Source: Sutcliffiella tianshenii
GTDB taxonomy: Bacteria > Bacillota > Bacilli > Bacillales > Bacillaceae_I
Direction: 5' to 3'
Assembly (NCBI RefSeq): GCF_016908565.1
Contig: NZ_JAFBED010000004.1
Span: 401,798-465,797, forward strand
Length of the DNA stretch: 64,000 bases
Position 1 is the stretch's first letter. Each line of letters begins with the position of its first letter. Shown piece after piece: positions 37,263 through 48,917 of the stretch. Under the pieces are notes generated by a model, which saw only the letters and a list, made by a program, of their open reading frames with translations, was not told the DNA's origin and did not search any database. The position numbers were made by a program, and so were the translations under genes.

Positions 37263-39017
37263 TTAAAGTACGCTTGCATGTCCAGTGTAGATGGTTCCTC
37301 TGGAGGAATCCACCGTGATTTCCTGGCCATCCTTCAGAAGGGAGGTCGCACCGTCCACCCCAACAATGACAGGAATGCCAAGGCTTAACCCTACCACTGC
37401 TGCATGGCTTGTAAGCCCGCCTTCTTCTGTGATCAACGCTGATGCTTTTTCAAGTGCCGGCATCATATCTTTGTCCGTGCCAGTTGTGACAAAAATTGCA
37501 CCTTGGATCATTTTGGATTGTGCTTCTTCTGCTGTTTTAGCTACAACCACTCTACCGAATGCAGATTTTCTTCCAATTCCCTGTCCACTTGCAAGAACAT
37601 CGCCAACCACATGGATCTTCATCAGGTTTGTTGTTCCTTTTTCACCGACAGGAACACCCGCTGTGATTACAATCAGATCTCCATGTGAAACAATTCCTGT
37701 GTTGATGCTTTCTTCCACCGCTACATCCAGCATTTCGTCCGTTGTAGTAGCTTGACGGCCGATACGAGGGTAAACGCCCCATACTAGAGCAAGCTTACGA
37801 GACACTGCTTCACAGGAAGTCACTGCAACGATTGGTGCTTTAGGACGGTATTTGGAAATCATGCGTGCAGTATGTCCGCTTTCCGTTGGAGTAACGATCG
37901 CAGATACATCCAGATTGATTGCTGTGTAAGCGACAGATTGTCCAATGGAATCCGTTACAGATGCTCTGGATTGCTTGCTTCTCTTACTTAACAGTTCTTC
38001 ATATGATAAAGCCGTTTCTGCACGGGAAGCGATATTGTGCATCGTTTGAACAGCTTCTACCGGATAGCTTCCTGCTGCTGTTTCCCCTGAAAGCATGATT
38101 GCATCCGTGCCATCGAAGATCGCATTTGCCACGTCACTTGCCTCTGCACGTGTCGGGCGTGGATTACGCTGCATGCTATCAAGCATTTGTGTTGCCGTGA
38201 TGACAGGTTTTCCGACAAGGTTGCATTTTTTGATAAGTTCTTTTTGAACAAGAGGCACTTCTTCAGCCGGGATTTCAACACCAAGATCTCCACGTGCAAC
38301 CATCAAACCATCAGAAACCTCAAGGATTTCATCGATGTTATCCACACCTTCTTGGTTTTCGATTTTTGGGATGATCTGAATATCTCCAGCATTGTGAGCT
38401 TCCAATAATTCGCGGATCTCCAATACATCGGACGCACGGCGAACGAAAGAAGCTGCAATGAAGTCTACGCCCTGTTCAATGCCAAAACGGATGTCGTTTG
38501 CATCTTTCTCGGTCATACCAGGCAGTTTCACCTTCACACCAGGGACATTTACACCCTTTTTGTTTTTCAGTGTACCGCTGTTCAGGATTTTTGTTTTGAT
38601 TTCATTGTTACCGAAACCGATTACCTCAAGACCGATCAAACCATCATCAAGCAGGATTCTTGATCCGATTTCTACATCTTCCATAAGTCCAGGATAAGAG
38701 ATGGAAAACTTTTCGGTTGTTCCGATCACTTCTTCCATGGAAAGGATGATTTCTTTTCCAGCCTCAAGTTCAATCGCTCCGTCCTGCATCGTATGAGTAC
38801 GGATTTCCGGACCTTTTGTATCAAGTAGGATCGCTACATTTTTGCCTGTACGCTCGGAAGCTTCGCGGATGTTGCGGATACGTGCGCCATGCTCTTCGAA
38901 ATCTCCGTGAGAGAAGTTAAGTCTTGAAACATTCATTCCTGCATCGATCAACTGTATCAGCTTTTCGACACTTTCACTTGCAGGGCCTATCGTACAAACA
39001 ATCTTGGTTTTTCTCAT
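37263..39017 (-). CDS. pyk: Pyruvate kinase with C-terminal PEP-utiliser-like domain
   Basis: 584 residues. Residues 1-475 are standard pyruvate kinase: [21 protein letters not shown], the active-site [28 protein letters not shown] and the signature TATQMLDSM. The extra C-terminal domain (about 480-584, with [20 protein letters not shown]) resembles the mobile phosphohistidine domain of PEP-utilising enzymes, as in other Bacillus and Geobacillus kinases; its His is present in TSHAAV. Follows pfkA by 123 bases. Confidence 0.97.
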   Translation of the reverse strand: MRKTKIVCTIGPASESVEKLIQLIDAGMNVSRLNFSHGDFEEHGARIRNIREASERTGKNVAILLDTKGPEIRTHTMQDGAIELEAGKEIILSMEEVIGTTEKFSISYPGLMEDVEIGSRILLDDGLIGLEVIGFGNNEIKTKILNSGTLKNKKGVNVPGVKVKLPGMTEKDANDIRFGIEQGVDFIAASFVRRASDVLEIRELLEAHNAGDIQIIPKIENQEGVDNIDEILEVSDGLMVARGDLGVEIPAEEVPLVQKELIKKCNLVGKPVITATQMLDSMQRNPRPTRAEASDVANAIFDGTDAIMLSGETAAGSYPVEAVQTMHNIASRAETALSYEELLSKRSKQSRASVTDSIGQSVAYTAINLDVSAIVTPTESGHTARMISKYRPKAPIVAVTSCEAVSRKLALVWGVYPRIGRQATTTDEMLDVAVEESINTGIVSHGDLIVITAGVPVGEKGTTNLMKIHVVGDVLASGQGIGRKSAFGRVVVAKTAEEAQSKMIQGAIFVTTGTDKDMMPALEKASALITEEGGLTSHAAVVGLSLGIPVIVGVDGATSLLKDGQEITVDSSRGTIYTGHASVL

Positions 39018-39140
39018 TTAAAATTTCCTCCTATTAATTACCCGTTCTTTATTATATTCCTATTATAAGCCAACCCCGCCAAAAATAACATTCCAAAGGT
39101 ATAGCCTAGTTATGAAAACGATTCCAAAACCTATACATCC

Positions 39141-40295
<1,155 letters not shown>

Positions 40296-40324
40296 TTACC
40301 ATTATTTTCTCCGAGCAATATCAA

Positions 40325-40362
40325 AAAAGAGGAAGAGTTGTCTCTAACTCCGCCTCTTTTAT
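40325..40362 (-). terminator. Terminator of accDA
   Basis: AAAAGAGG-CGGAGTT and AACTCTTCCTCTTTTTT pair around a short loop and are followed by the T run on the minus strand. Confidence 0.85.
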
Positions 40363-40368
40363 ATGTTG

Positions 40369-41349
40369 CTATTGTTTGATTTTCTCCAGGTTTTCCCTAA
40401 AAGAAAATTCCCCAATACGCTTATATTTCGCATAACGATGCTCGATAAGCTCTTCAGGTGACAATGGCATCAGATCCTGCAGGGATTCCTTGATGATCTC
40501 CCTGATTCCTTTTGCCTGGAAATCCACATTCTTGTGTGCGCCACCCTTTGCTTCCGGGATGATCTTATCAATGATGCCAAGTTCAAATAGATCCGGAGCT
40601 GTGATTCTCATGGATTCTGCCGCTTTTTTGGCAAGCGAGGCATCCTTCCAAAGGATAGCAGCCGCTCCCTCTGGCGAGATGACCGAATACGTGGAATTCT
40701 CAAGCATATGCAAGTGATTCCCCACTCCCAAAGCGAGCGCTCCACCACTCCCGCCTTCCCCGATTACGATACAGATGACCGGAACCTTCAAGCCCGCCAT
40801 TTCGAAGAGGTTCTTTGCGATTGCTTCACTTTGGCCCCTCTCTTCGGCAGCCTTACCAGGGTATGCACCTTTTGTATCGATGAAACAGATGATCGGACGA
40901 TTGAATTTCTCGGCCTGATACATGAGACGCAATGCTTTTCTATACCCTTCAGGATGTGGCATTCCGAAGTTGCGGCGGATATTTTCCTTTGTATCCTTGC
41001 CGCGCTGATGTCCGATAACCGTTACCGGGATCCCTTCAAACTTGCCGATTCCACCAACGATTGCCTCATCGTCACCGAAGTATCTGTCACCATGACATTC
41101 CAAAAAGTTCGTGATGACTCTTTCTATATAATCCAAAGTGGTCGGTCTCTCCGGATGTCTTGCTATCTGAACACGATCCCACGGATTCAGGTTTCCATAG
41201 ATATCGCTTTCGAGTTTTTCCAATCTTACCTCAAGCTTCTCGATCTCGTTGGAAAGGTCCATATCACTGTTTTTCGTAAATTCCCTCAGTTCACCGATTT
41301 TCTTTCGAAGCTCCACTACCGGTTTTTCAAATTCCATTTCCCCTACCAT
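40369..41349 (-). CDS. accA: Acetyl-CoA carboxylase carboxyltransferase, alpha subunit
   Basis: 326 residues of the crotonase-like carboxyltransferase fold. Recognisable stretches are [44 protein letters not shown] and [15 protein letters not shown]. With AccD it transfers carboxyl from biotin to acetyl-CoA to make malonyl-CoA. The ATG at 41349 overlaps the accD stop by seven bases and has AGGAGGTGAAACCAA before it, a coupled start. Confidence 0.97.
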   Translation of the reverse strand: MVGEMEFEKPVVELRKKIGELREFTKNSDMDLSNEIEKLEVRLEKLESDIYGNLNPWDRVQIARHPERPTTLDYIERVITNFLECHGDRYFGDDEAIVGGIGKFEGIPVTVIGHQRGKDTKENIRRNFGMPHPEGYRKALRLMYQAEKFNRPIICFIDTKGAYPGKAAEERGQSEAIAKNLFEMAGLKVPVICIVIGEGGSGGALALGVGNHLHMLENSTYSVISPEGAAAILWKDASLAKKAAESMRITAPDLFELGIIDKIIPEAKGGAHKNVDFQAKGIREIIKESLQDLMPLSPEELIEHRYAKYKRIGEFSFRENLEKIKQ

Positions 41350-42206
41350 TTGGTTTCACCTCCTGGAGCGTGAATATCTAAGACGTTGGTTAACGTTTCC
41401 TTTAAATCCAGACGGGATATCACTGCATCCAACTGTCCGCACTTCAGCAGGAATTCCGCTGTTTGGAAATCCTCAGGAAGCTCTTCCCTTATTGTCTGCT
41501 CGATGATTCTACGGCCTGCAAATCCGATTAGTGCTTTTGGTTCAGCAAAATTATAGTCTCCAAGAGAAGCAAAGCTTGCTGACACCCCTCCAGTGGTAGG
41601 ATGGGTCATGATGGAAATAATTAACCCTCCGCTTTCACTATGGAGCTTTAATGCACTGCTCGTTTTTGCCATTTGCATGAGACTCAGGACACCCTCCTGC
41701 ATCCGCGCGCCGCCCGAAGCAGTGAAAATGATGAAAGGTACTCCTTTTTCTTTTGCTTTTTCAATGGCCCTGGTGATTTTCTCCCCGACCACAGATCCCA
41801 TGCTTCCCATACGGAAAGTGGAATCCATGACTGCAATGACGAGAGGGAAATTGTTCAACGTCCCTTCCCCTGTGACAACCGCTTCATTGATGCCTGTTTT
41901 CTTTCTATCGCCTTCCAATTTCTCCAGATAGTTTGGAAATTGAAGTGGATTTTCGGAAACCATGTCTTCATCGTAAGCTATGAAGCTTCCTTTATCGAGT
42001 AGACTTTGAATTCTTTCTTTTGCATTCATAGGATGATGATGGTTACAATGCAGGCAAACTTTCAGGTTTTTCAATAATTCTTTTGTATACATGATCTTTT
42101 TACAGCTTGGACACTTCGTCATGATCCCTTCTGGAACATCTTGATTCGCTACTTCAGAAGGAATAGAAGCATATTTTTTCTTTTTAGTAAATAAATCCTT
42201 TAACAA
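41343..42206 (-). CDS. accD: Acetyl-CoA carboxylase carboxyltransferase, beta subunit
   Basis: 287 residues from a TTG start at 42206, giving [18 protein letters not shown], the family N-terminus, with GGGAGG upstream; the frame itself is open to 42236. The zinc ribbon has Cys at 32, 35, 51 and 54 (CPSC, CLHC), followed by the crotonase-like core ([20 protein letters not shown]). Partner of AccA in the heterotetrameric carboxyltransferase. The 250 bases upstream hold no further gene. Confidence 0.95.
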   Translation of the reverse strand: MLKDLFTKKKKYASIPSEVANQDVPEGIMTKCPSCKKIMYTKELLKNLKVCLHCNHHHPMNAKERIQSLLDKGSFIAYDEDMVSENPLQFPNYLEKLEGDRKKTGINEAVVTGEGTLNNFPLVIAVMDSTFRMGSMGSVVGEKITRAIEKAKEKGVPFIIFTASGGARMQEGVLSLMQMAKTSSALKLHSESGGLIISIMTHPTTGGVSASFASLGDYNFAEPKALIGFAGRRIIEQTIREELPEDFQTAEFLLKCGQLDAVISRLDLKETLTNVLDIHAPGGETKW

Positions 42207-42485
42207 AACAACAGAACCTCCCTTTTCTACTTGCATTCCTATCTCTTTGCTTTCACACTCTCATTTGAGCTAGAAACTGCAATTTTACATTTCATCCTTA
42301 TGCGTACCCATGAATGATGGTGCGATTCCTTATCATCAACCTTTGGGATTTGGTCCTAATAATAGGTGAAAATATAGGCAAGCAAGGCTGTTAAAATTAT
42401 TGTAATAAACAAATTCCTCTACTTACCAATATGCTAGTACTATTAATGTAACGGAAATGTGTTGAAAGATGTTGTAGATTCTTGT

Positions 42486-43106
42486 CTACTTATTCTCGAC
42501 AAATTCCGCAAAATGTTTTTCATATAGTAAAATTGCCTCATCCACTTTATTTGTTTCCATGAAACGAATAAGTGATTCGAATATATGCCTGTCTATTTCT
42601 TTATCTATGGCTATAGTAAGCGAATAGCTGTTGACTATTGTCCAAATTCTTAGCATGAGGCTGTTATTTACAAGTGTCACGATTCTTTTGAAAAAGTTAG
42701 AACGGGTAAATTCGCTGGACTCCATCATCTCTTTTAATAGAGTTAGCTCCTTATCGCCGGCTTTTTTTGTAAAAAGTTGAATACATGATTTTTCTATTTC
42801 CATTTTTGTTTCAAGAAGGTCTGTTTTCGTTTTATCCTGCTCGAGTATGAACGTTCCGAGCAACTCAACGAGATGATGCTCCTTGAAATCCTTGATGAAA
42901 GTTCCTTCGCCGCGTTTCGTTTCAATGAGACCAAGAAGTTCCAATGCCCGAAGCGCTTCACGAACAGAAGAGCGCCCGACATTCAATCTGTCTGACAGCT
43001 CTCGTTCTGAAGGTATCTTATCACCGCTGCTTAATCCATCCTCCACAATGATAGAACGGATTTTCTTGACGATCTCTAGATACATTTTTGTAGGTGTGGT
43101 GGTCAT
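42486..43106 (-). CDS. GntR-family (FadR/FCD subfamily) transcriptional regulator
   Basis: 206 residues: a GntR winged helix (about 8-75) with SGDKIPSERELSDRLNVGRSSVREALRALELLGLI and KRGEGTFI, then a short all-helical FCD effector domain. FCD regulators respond to small carboxylic or acyl ligands. It begins three bases after the stop of malic enzyme, so the two form an operon, and accDA lies downstream. A role in linking malate, acetyl-CoA or fatty-acid supply is an inference from place only. Confidence 0.85.
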   Translation of the reverse strand: MTTTPTKMYLEIVKKIRSIIVEDGLSSGDKIPSERELSDRLNVGRSSVREALRALELLGLIETKRGEGTFIKDFKEHHLVELLGTFILEQDKTKTDLLETKMEIEKSCIQLFTKKAGDKELTLLKEMMESSEFTRSNFFKRIVTLVNNSLMLRIWTIVNSYSLTIAIDKEIDRHIFESLIRFMETNKVDEAILLYEKHFAEFVENK

Positions 43107-43109
43107 GGA

Positions 43110-44348
43110 CTATTCACTTTTTCCGATAATCGCAGCTTTTCTTGTTTTTTCTGCTACTTCTTCCGGGTCCACTTGGATTCTCGCAACTCCCGTTTCCATT
43201 GCAGCCTTTGCCACAGCTGCAGCAACAGCAGGTGCCACTCTTGGATCGAAAGGAGCAGGAATCACATAATCTGCACTTAATTCGTCGGTGGCAACAAGAC
43301 TTGCAATCGCTTCAACCGCAGCAATCTTCATCTGCTCATTGATGTGTGTCGCCCTGACATCCAATGCACCACGGAATATCCCTGGGAAGGCGAGGACATT
43401 GTTCACCTGGTTAGGAAAATCGGAGCGTCCGGTCCCAATGACGCTGGCTCCGGCAAGCTTCGCCTCTTCCGGCATGATTTCCGGGTTCGGGTTAGCCATT
43501 GCGAAAATGATCGACTTCTCGTTCATGCTTTCAACCATTGACTGTGTAAGGGCACCCTCAACGGAAACCCCGATAAATACATCGGCACCCTGCATTACAT
43601 CAGCAAGTGTACCTTCCACCCTATTACGGTTGGTGTATGTTGCCACTTCCGCCTTCACACTGTTCATCCCAAATGGACGCCCTTCATAGATGGCACCCTT
43701 GGAATCACACATGGTGATATCACGGACACCATATCGGTATAAAAGCTTGATGATGGCGATTCCTGCAGCACCGGCACCATTGGCAACCACTTTGATTTCC
43801 CCGATATTTTTCCCGACGAGCTTCAATGCATTGACAAGTCCTGCGACTGTAACGATTGCAGTTCCATGCTGGTCATCATGGAAAATAGGGATATTCGTTT
43901 CTTTCTTAAGACGTTCTTCTATTACAAAACAATTAGGTGCCGCGATGTCCTCAAGGTTCACTCCACCGAATGTAGGCTCCAACAGTTTGACCGTTTCCAC
44001 GATTTTATCAACATCCGTCGTGTTCAAGCAGATTGGGAACGCATCCACCCCGGCAAAGCTCTTAAATAGTACAGCTTTTCCTTCCATGACCGGCAAGGCA
44101 GCTTCCGGGCCGATGTTTCCTAGTCCCAATACAGCTGTTCCATCTGATACGACCGCGACCATATTGCCCTTCATTGTATAGTCATATACTTTATTTTTAT
44201 CATCATAGATCGCTTTACAAGGCTCAGCTACACCAGGTGAGTATGCCAGGCTCAGATCTTTTGCATTTCTGACTGGCACTTTAGATTTTGACTCCAATTT
44301 CCCTTGGTGAATCTTGTGCATATGTAATGCTTCTTCTTTTAGTGACAC
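43110..44348 (-). CDS. ytsJ: NADP-type malic enzyme (YtsJ-like)
   Basis: 412 residues, the short bacterial malic enzyme without a phosphotransacetylase domain. Motifs: SLAYSPGVAEPCKAI, DGTAVLGLGNIGPEAALPVMEGKA, FHDDQHGTAIVTVAGL (metal-binding Asp pair) and the Rossmann VANGAGAAGIAI. Oxidative decarboxylation of malate to pyruvate yields NADPH. The order dnaE-malic enzyme-accD-accA-pfkA-pyk is as in B. subtilis, where this is YtsJ; the regulator between is extra. Confidence 0.93.
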   Translation of the reverse strand: MSLKEEALHMHKIHQGKLESKSKVPVRNAKDLSLAYSPGVAEPCKAIYDDKNKVYDYTMKGNMVAVVSDGTAVLGLGNIGPEAALPVMEGKAVLFKSFAGVDAFPICLNTTDVDKIVETVKLLEPTFGGVNLEDIAAPNCFVIEERLKKETNIPIFHDDQHGTAIVTVAGLVNALKLVGKNIGEIKVVANGAGAAGIAIIKLLYRYGVRDITMCDSKGAIYEGRPFGMNSVKAEVATYTNRNRVEGTLADVMQGADVFIGVSVEGALTQSMVESMNEKSIIFAMANPNPEIMPEEAKLAGASVIGTGRSDFPNQVNNVLAFPGIFRGALDVRATHINEQMKIAAVEAIASLVATDELSADYVIPAPFDPRVAPAVAAAVAKAAMETGVARIQVDPEEVAEKTRKAAIIGKSE

Positions 44349-44505
44349 TTTTTGGTCCCCCTTGATTCTATGGCTTGCGCACCATGATAAGTGCTATTGC
44401 TAGAAAGTTTTATCATGATAGTCCGTTTAAGCATGAAAGGAGCTATCATTTTCATATGCTTTTATTTTACTAGGAGTAGAAGAAAAGCGGAAGTAATAAA
44501 CTAAA

Positions 44506-44535
44506 TCAGGAAGGTGGTCAGACCACCTTCCTGTT
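44506..44535 (-). terminator. Perfect palindrome after dnaE
   Basis: CAGGAAGGTGGTC and GACCACCTTCCTG meet with almost no loop, 20 bases after the dnaE stop. The following minus strand is T-rich but lacks a long T run. Confidence 0.6.
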
Positions 44536-44554
44536 AACTATAGCATAATATTAA

Positions 44555-47500
44555 TTATTGTAAAGATTTTTTGAATACTACGTTCGCCTCACCAAGCAGT
44601 TCCTTCAGCAGATCCAGACAGTTGTCACTCGGCGTTACATGGTAAGCAGGCTGTAGTTTGATTGTTTTTTTCTCCTTGATATAGTGAAGGTATACAGGTG
44701 AAGGTCCGTGATGCTCCTTAAGGGTCTGCTGCACCTTTTGCAGTACATCTCCCCCTTGCTGATGCTCCTCGATCTGCAAATAGACTGTTCCGACCAAGTG
44801 TGCATAAGACTCTTTCAAGGTATCCAGGCTCATCACATTTTTCAGGATCAGCTGTTCCTTGCCATCCCTAAGCTCCAAATTCCCTTCAGCAAGAATGGTT
44901 TGACCAGTTTTCAGATCAGGGGAGAACTTTCTATATAAATCCGGGAAGGCAACTGCTTCGAGATCCCCGGTCTGATCGGACAAAGTCAGAAAAGCCATCA
45001 GATCCCCCTTCTTTGTCCGAATGACACGCTCACCCGTTATGAATACTCCAACCTTGGCCCTTTTTGCATTTTCACCAAGAATGTCCTGGATGAAGCTAGT
45101 CCCTCCCAGTTGGAAATAGGCTGAAAAAGGCTCGGTTGGATGCTTGGACAAATAGAATCCGAGTGCTTCTTTCTCCAACTGGAGCTGCTCAGTCAATTGA
45201 AGAGGCTCCACCTTCACATATTTAGGTTTCAGGGAAAATTCCTCTTCTATGAAAAAGTCGATTTGATCATCACTTGCGGGCATCATCAATTCTGCATGCT
45301 GAAGCGCGACATCCAAGGTTGCCAGCAGGGTTGCCCGATCTTCCTTGAATTCATCCAGGGCACCACCATGGATGAGGGTTTCCATTGCCTTTCTGCTTAC
45401 CTTTTTGGAAAGTCGGGTGCAAAAATCAAATAGGTCTTCAAATTCTTTTTTCCTGCGTTCTTCCACTATTGTCTTGATCAGCTGACCGCCGATCCCTTTT
45501 AAGGTGAGCAGGCTGAACCTGATTTTCCCATTCTCCACCTGGAAGTAGTATCCGCTCTTGTTGACGGACGGAGGGAGAACGGTGATCCCCTTCCTTTTTG
45601 CCTCGCTGATGTATTGCGCCACCTTTTGTTCACTGCCTACCGCACCACTCAACAAGGTTGCCATGAATATGGTCGGATAAGTGGCTTTAAGGTAGGCCAA
45701 TTCATAGGAGATCATACTGTATGCCACGGCATGGCTTCTGTTGAATCCGTAATCGGCAAAGCGGACGATCAAATCATAAACCTGATTGGCGACTGTTTCG
45801 TTATAGCCCTTTTTCAGGCAGCCAGCGACGAAATGGTGACGTTCCTCATCGAGTACTTCTTTTTTCTTCTTGCTGACAGCTCTTCTAAGGAGATCAGCTT
45901 CCCCAAGCGAAAACCCTGCCATCACCGATGCTATCTTCATGATCTGCTCCTGATACACGATGACACCGTACGTATTATTAAGGATTGGCTCCAAATCGGG
46001 ATGAGGGTATTCCACTTTCTTCTTTCCATGCTTTCTGTCAATAAAGAGTGGAATCTGCTCCATCGGACCTGGACGATAAAGTGCATTGACGGCAACGATA
46101 TCTTCCAATGATGTTGGCTTCAGCCTCGTTAACACCTTTTTCATTCCCGGGGACTCCAATTGGAAGATGCCTGATGTATCCCCCTCACTTAGCAATTTAA
46201 AGGTGGACGTATCGGCAGATGGCAGTTCATCCATACTTTTATAAGACTGCTTCGATTTTTTTATTTGATTTTTGATGTTCTGGATCATGGTCAAATTGCG
46301 AAGGCCAAGAAAATCCATTTTCAACAGTCCGAGTTCCTCTAGCGTCTCCATTGTAAACTGGGTGAGGTAGATATTCTCGGGACCTGATTGGATCGGAATG
46401 ATTTCCGTCAATGGTTTATGGCTGATGACCACTCCTGCAGCATGTGTAGAGCTGTGTCTTGGGAGACCTTCTATTTTCTTTGCAACGGCAAATGCACGTT
46501 TCCGCTCCTCTGATTCATTGATTGCCCTTCTTAACAGCTCATTTTCCCCGAATGCTGCATCAAGTGTGATTCCAGGTCTTGAAGGGATCATTTTGGAAAT
46601 AAGTTCAATCTCCTTGCCCGAGAGGTTCAGCGCTTTGCTGACATCCCTCCAGGCAGCCTTGGCAGCAAGTGTCCCAAAAGTGATGATTTGCGCAACATGC
46701 AGCTCCCCGTACTTCTGTACGACATATCGGATGACTTCATCACGCCTATTATCCTGAAAATCGATATCGATATCAGGCATCGTGATCCTCTCTGGGTTCA
46801 GGAATCGTTCAAACAGAAGCTGATGCTCGATTGGATCGACATTCGTGATGTAAAGACTATATGCTACAAGAGAACCGGCAGCCGAACCACGCCCAGGTCC
46901 AGTGAGAATGCCTTCTTTCCTGGCAAAATACATAAAATCCCAAACTATCAGGAAGTAGTCACTGAACTTCATACCCTTTATCACTTTCAATTCATAGCGA
47001 AGCCGTTCTTTATAGGATTCATCCACCTCACCCAAGCGTTCCATGAGACCGAGCCAGCATCGTTCTTCAAGATACTCATCAGCGGTGAGACCATCCTCAA
47101 CAGGATAGCTGGGCAATGCATTTTGATTGAATGGAATATCAACCTGGCACCTTTGGCTGATATGATAAGTGTTTTCAAGCGCTTCGGGGATATCGTGAAA
47201 CAGCTCAACCATCTCGTTGATATTCCTCAAATAATGCGGAGCGCTTTTTGGTAGGGCTTCAAGCTTCACTCCCTCTTTGATCGAGCGGAGACATTCAAAG
47301 ACAAAAGCATCCTCCTGCAGTAAGTATTGGACTTTACTTAGTGCTACGATAGGCAATCTCAAAGTTTTACGGAGAAACTCCGATCTTTCATGAGCTTCTT
47401 TGGTGTTTCGGTCAATCCCGAGATACACATGCTGTTCTCCAAACATGCCTGCATACAGCTTGGCTAGGCTTTCCAGCGCTTCCGGAGCCTCCAAGTCAGC

Positions 47501-47896
47501 CAATTCCGATTCTGTTGCAGAGAGTATCGCGGTCAGACCTTGTGCGTAATGCTTAAGCCATTTTTTCGGCACTCCATGAGGTGACTTTGTTTGAACGATG
47601 CTTGAGAGCTTCATGAGATTTGTATAGCCCTGCATGTTTTCTGCAAGCAACACAATCGAACTGGCTTCTTCATCCTCCTCGCCATTCAATACAGAAAGCT
47701 TCAAACCGATTATCGGCTTGATCTTTGCTTTTTGGCATGCTTTATAAAAATCAACCGCTCCATACATGACATTTTCATCCGTTAACGCAAGAGAGGTTAA
47801 TCCCATCTCCTTTGCTCTATTTATCAGCTGGCTGAACCGTACAGAACTGTTCAATAAACTGTAAGAACTCATTATATGTAAATGTACGACACTCAT
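44555..47896 (-). CDS. dnaE: DNA polymerase III subunit alpha, DnaE type
   Basis: 1113 residues. An N-terminal PHP domain (VVHLHIMSSYSLLNSSVRF), the C-family polymerase palm with PDIDIDFQDNRRDEV (catalytic Asp residues), and C-terminal helix-hairpin-helix and OB domains (GVFITGERVIRTKKGDLMAF) are present. In Bacillus DnaE extends primers on the lagging strand before PolC takes over. The PHP motif reads HLHIMSSYS rather than HLH-T-x-YS. The first ATG-type codon is at 47905; the ATG at 47896 after AGGATGTGATGATA is preferred. Confidence 0.96.
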   Translation of the reverse strand: MSVVHLHIMSSYSLLNSSVRFSQLINRAKEMGLTSLALTDENVMYGAVDFYKACQKAKIKPIIGLKLSVLNGEEDEEASSIVLLAENMQGYTNLMKLSSIVQTKSPHGVPKKWLKHYAQGLTAILSATESELADLEAPEALESLAKLYAGMFGEQHVYLGIDRNTKEAHERSEFLRKTLRLPIVALSKVQYLLQEDAFVFECLRSIKEGVKLEALPKSAPHYLRNINEMVELFHDIPEALENTYHISQRCQVDIPFNQNALPSYPVEDGLTADEYLEERCWLGLMERLGEVDESYKERLRYELKVIKGMKFSDYFLIVWDFMYFARKEGILTGPGRGSAAGSLVAYSLYITNVDPIEHQLLFERFLNPERITMPDIDIDFQDNRRDEVIRYVVQKYGELHVAQIITFGTLAAKAAWRDVSKALNLSGKEIELISKMIPSRPGITLDAAFGENELLRRAINESEERKRAFAVAKKIEGLPRHSSTHAAGVVISHKPLTEIIPIQSGPENIYLTQFTMETLEELGLLKMDFLGLRNLTMIQNIKNQIKKSKQSYKSMDELPSADTSTFKLLSEGDTSGIFQLESPGMKKVLTRLKPTSLEDIVAVNALYRPGPMEQIPLFIDRKHGKKKVEYPHPDLEPILNNTYGVIVYQEQIMKIASVMAGFSLGEADLLRRAVSKKKKEVLDEERHHFVAGCLKKGYNETVANQVYDLIVRFADYGFNRSHAVAYSMISYELAYLKATYPTIFMATLLSGAVGSEQKVAQYISEAKRKGITVLPPSVNKSGYYFQVENGKIRFSLLTLKGIGGQLIKTIVEERRKKEFEDLFDFCTRLSKKVSRKAMETLIHGGALDEFKEDRATLLATLDVALQHAELMMPASDDQIDFFIEEEFSLKPKYVKVEPLQLTEQLQLEKEALGFYLSKHPTEPFSAYFQLGGTSFIQDILGENAKRAKVGVFITGERVIRTKKGDLMAFLTLSDQTGDLEAVAFPDLYRKFSPDLKTGQTILAEGNLELRDGKEQLILKNVMSLDTLKESYAHLVGTVYLQIEEHQQGGDVLQKVQQTLKEHHGPSPVYLHYIKEKKTIKLQPAYHVTPSDNCLDLLKELLGEANVVFKKSLQ

Positions 47897-48041
47897 TATC
47901 ATCACATCCTACTGACTAATCCTGAATTTATTATAAATTTTCCTTTTATGAAAAAACAATCCTGATAACCTAAGTCTAACACATCATACTTCCTACTCCC
48001 TGTCCATATATATATAAATAATGAGAGAAAGGATGATGAGC

Positions 48042-48377
48042 ATGGATGTAAAGGATCCATTTGTGGCAACGATGCTATTCAGCTTCTTTATAGCGATCGG
48101 GGTCATTATAGGCGGGGCCATCATAGGTGGCATTGCCGCCTTTTTAGTAGGGGATGCTCCATTGACCAGGATTTTCAGACTTGCGAATAGCTTAAAGATA
48201 TGGGCCATTGTTGCAGCGATCGGCGGGACATTCGATACTTTCTACAATCTCGAAAAAGGCCTTTTCAACGGGGAGACAAAATTCCTTGTCAAACAGCTCC
48301 TATTGATCATATCTGCAACCGGCGGTGCCCAGACCGGGGCATTGATCATCAGCTGGCTCACACAGGAAAACCTGTAA
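48042..48377 (+). CDS. ytrH: Sporulation membrane protein YtrH
   Basis: 111 residues with three to four membrane helices and the YtrH family stretches GVIIGGAIIGGIAAFL and LKIWAIVAAIGGTFDTF. YtrH is made in the mother cell under SigE in B. subtilis and is needed for efficient sporulation. In-frame ATG codons lie at 48021, 48033, 48036 and 48042; AAAGG nine bases before 48042 favours the last. Two bases separate it from ytrI, so they are coupled. Confidence 0.86.
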   Translation: MDVKDPFVATMLFSFFIAIGVIIGGAIIGGIAAFLVGDAPLTRIFRLANSLKIWAIVAAIGGTFDTFYNLEKGLFNGETKFLVKQLLLIISATGGAQTGALIISWLTQENL

Positions 48378-48378
48378 G

Positions 48379-48879
48379 ATGCGTGTACCACCGTATCATA
48401 AAGAGCCAAGCTGGCAGCTGTTCTTCTCTGGAGTGGTGCTTGGTGCAGTCATTGGTTGGGTAGTGTTCTTGATATTGTATGGAGCCATTCAGGAGCGACA
48501 GGTCGGTGACTTGATAAAAGCAAAAAAACAATTGGAGCTGTCTGAAGCCAGGTATCATATTCTGATAGAAGATAATGAAAAGCTGAAAGAGGAAAAAGAT
48601 AAGCTGAAGGTGCAGGATATCAAGATCGTCATTATCAATGATGACAAGTACATGCTGGGATCACTTTCCCGGTTTTCCATCATCGAAGGGATCAAAGAAG
48701 ATTTGAATCATCTCATCGCAAAGGAAGTCAAAGGAGTCAAGGACAATAAGGAGCTCTTGAAAAAAACGATAGAAAATAAAAGCTACGAACTGGATGAAAA
48801 GAAATACTTTTTTCATGTGGAAGACCTTTATATCGATACGACCATTGAAATTGGCCTTGTGATCGTGAAGGTGGAGTGA
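48379..48879 (+). CDS. ytrI: Sporulation membrane protein YtrI
   Basis: 166 residues: the characteristic start MRVPPYHKEPSWQLFFSGVV, one membrane helix (about 15-37), then a charged coiled coil (about 40-75, rich in Glu and Lys) and an alpha/beta C-terminal domain. It partners YtrH in sporulation. It begins two bases after the ytrH stop. Confidence 0.86.
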   Translation: MRVPPYHKEPSWQLFFSGVVLGAVIGWVVFLILYGAIQERQVGDLIKAKKQLELSEARYHILIEDNEKLKEEKDKLKVQDIKIVIINDDKYMLGSLSRFSIIEGIKEDLNHLIAKEVKGVKDNKELLKKTIENKSYELDEKKYFFHVEDLYIDTTIEIGLVIVKVE

Positions 48880-48916
48880 TGAGAGGCTTGTGTCGGGGAG
48901 ACAAAAGCCTCTATCT
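48880..48916. terminator. Hairpin between convergent ytrI and nrnA
   Basis: AGAGGCTT and AAGCCTCT pair across a loop containing GTGTCGGGGAGAC, followed by TCTTTTATT on the plus strand. Confidence 0.7.
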
Positions 48917-48917
48917 T

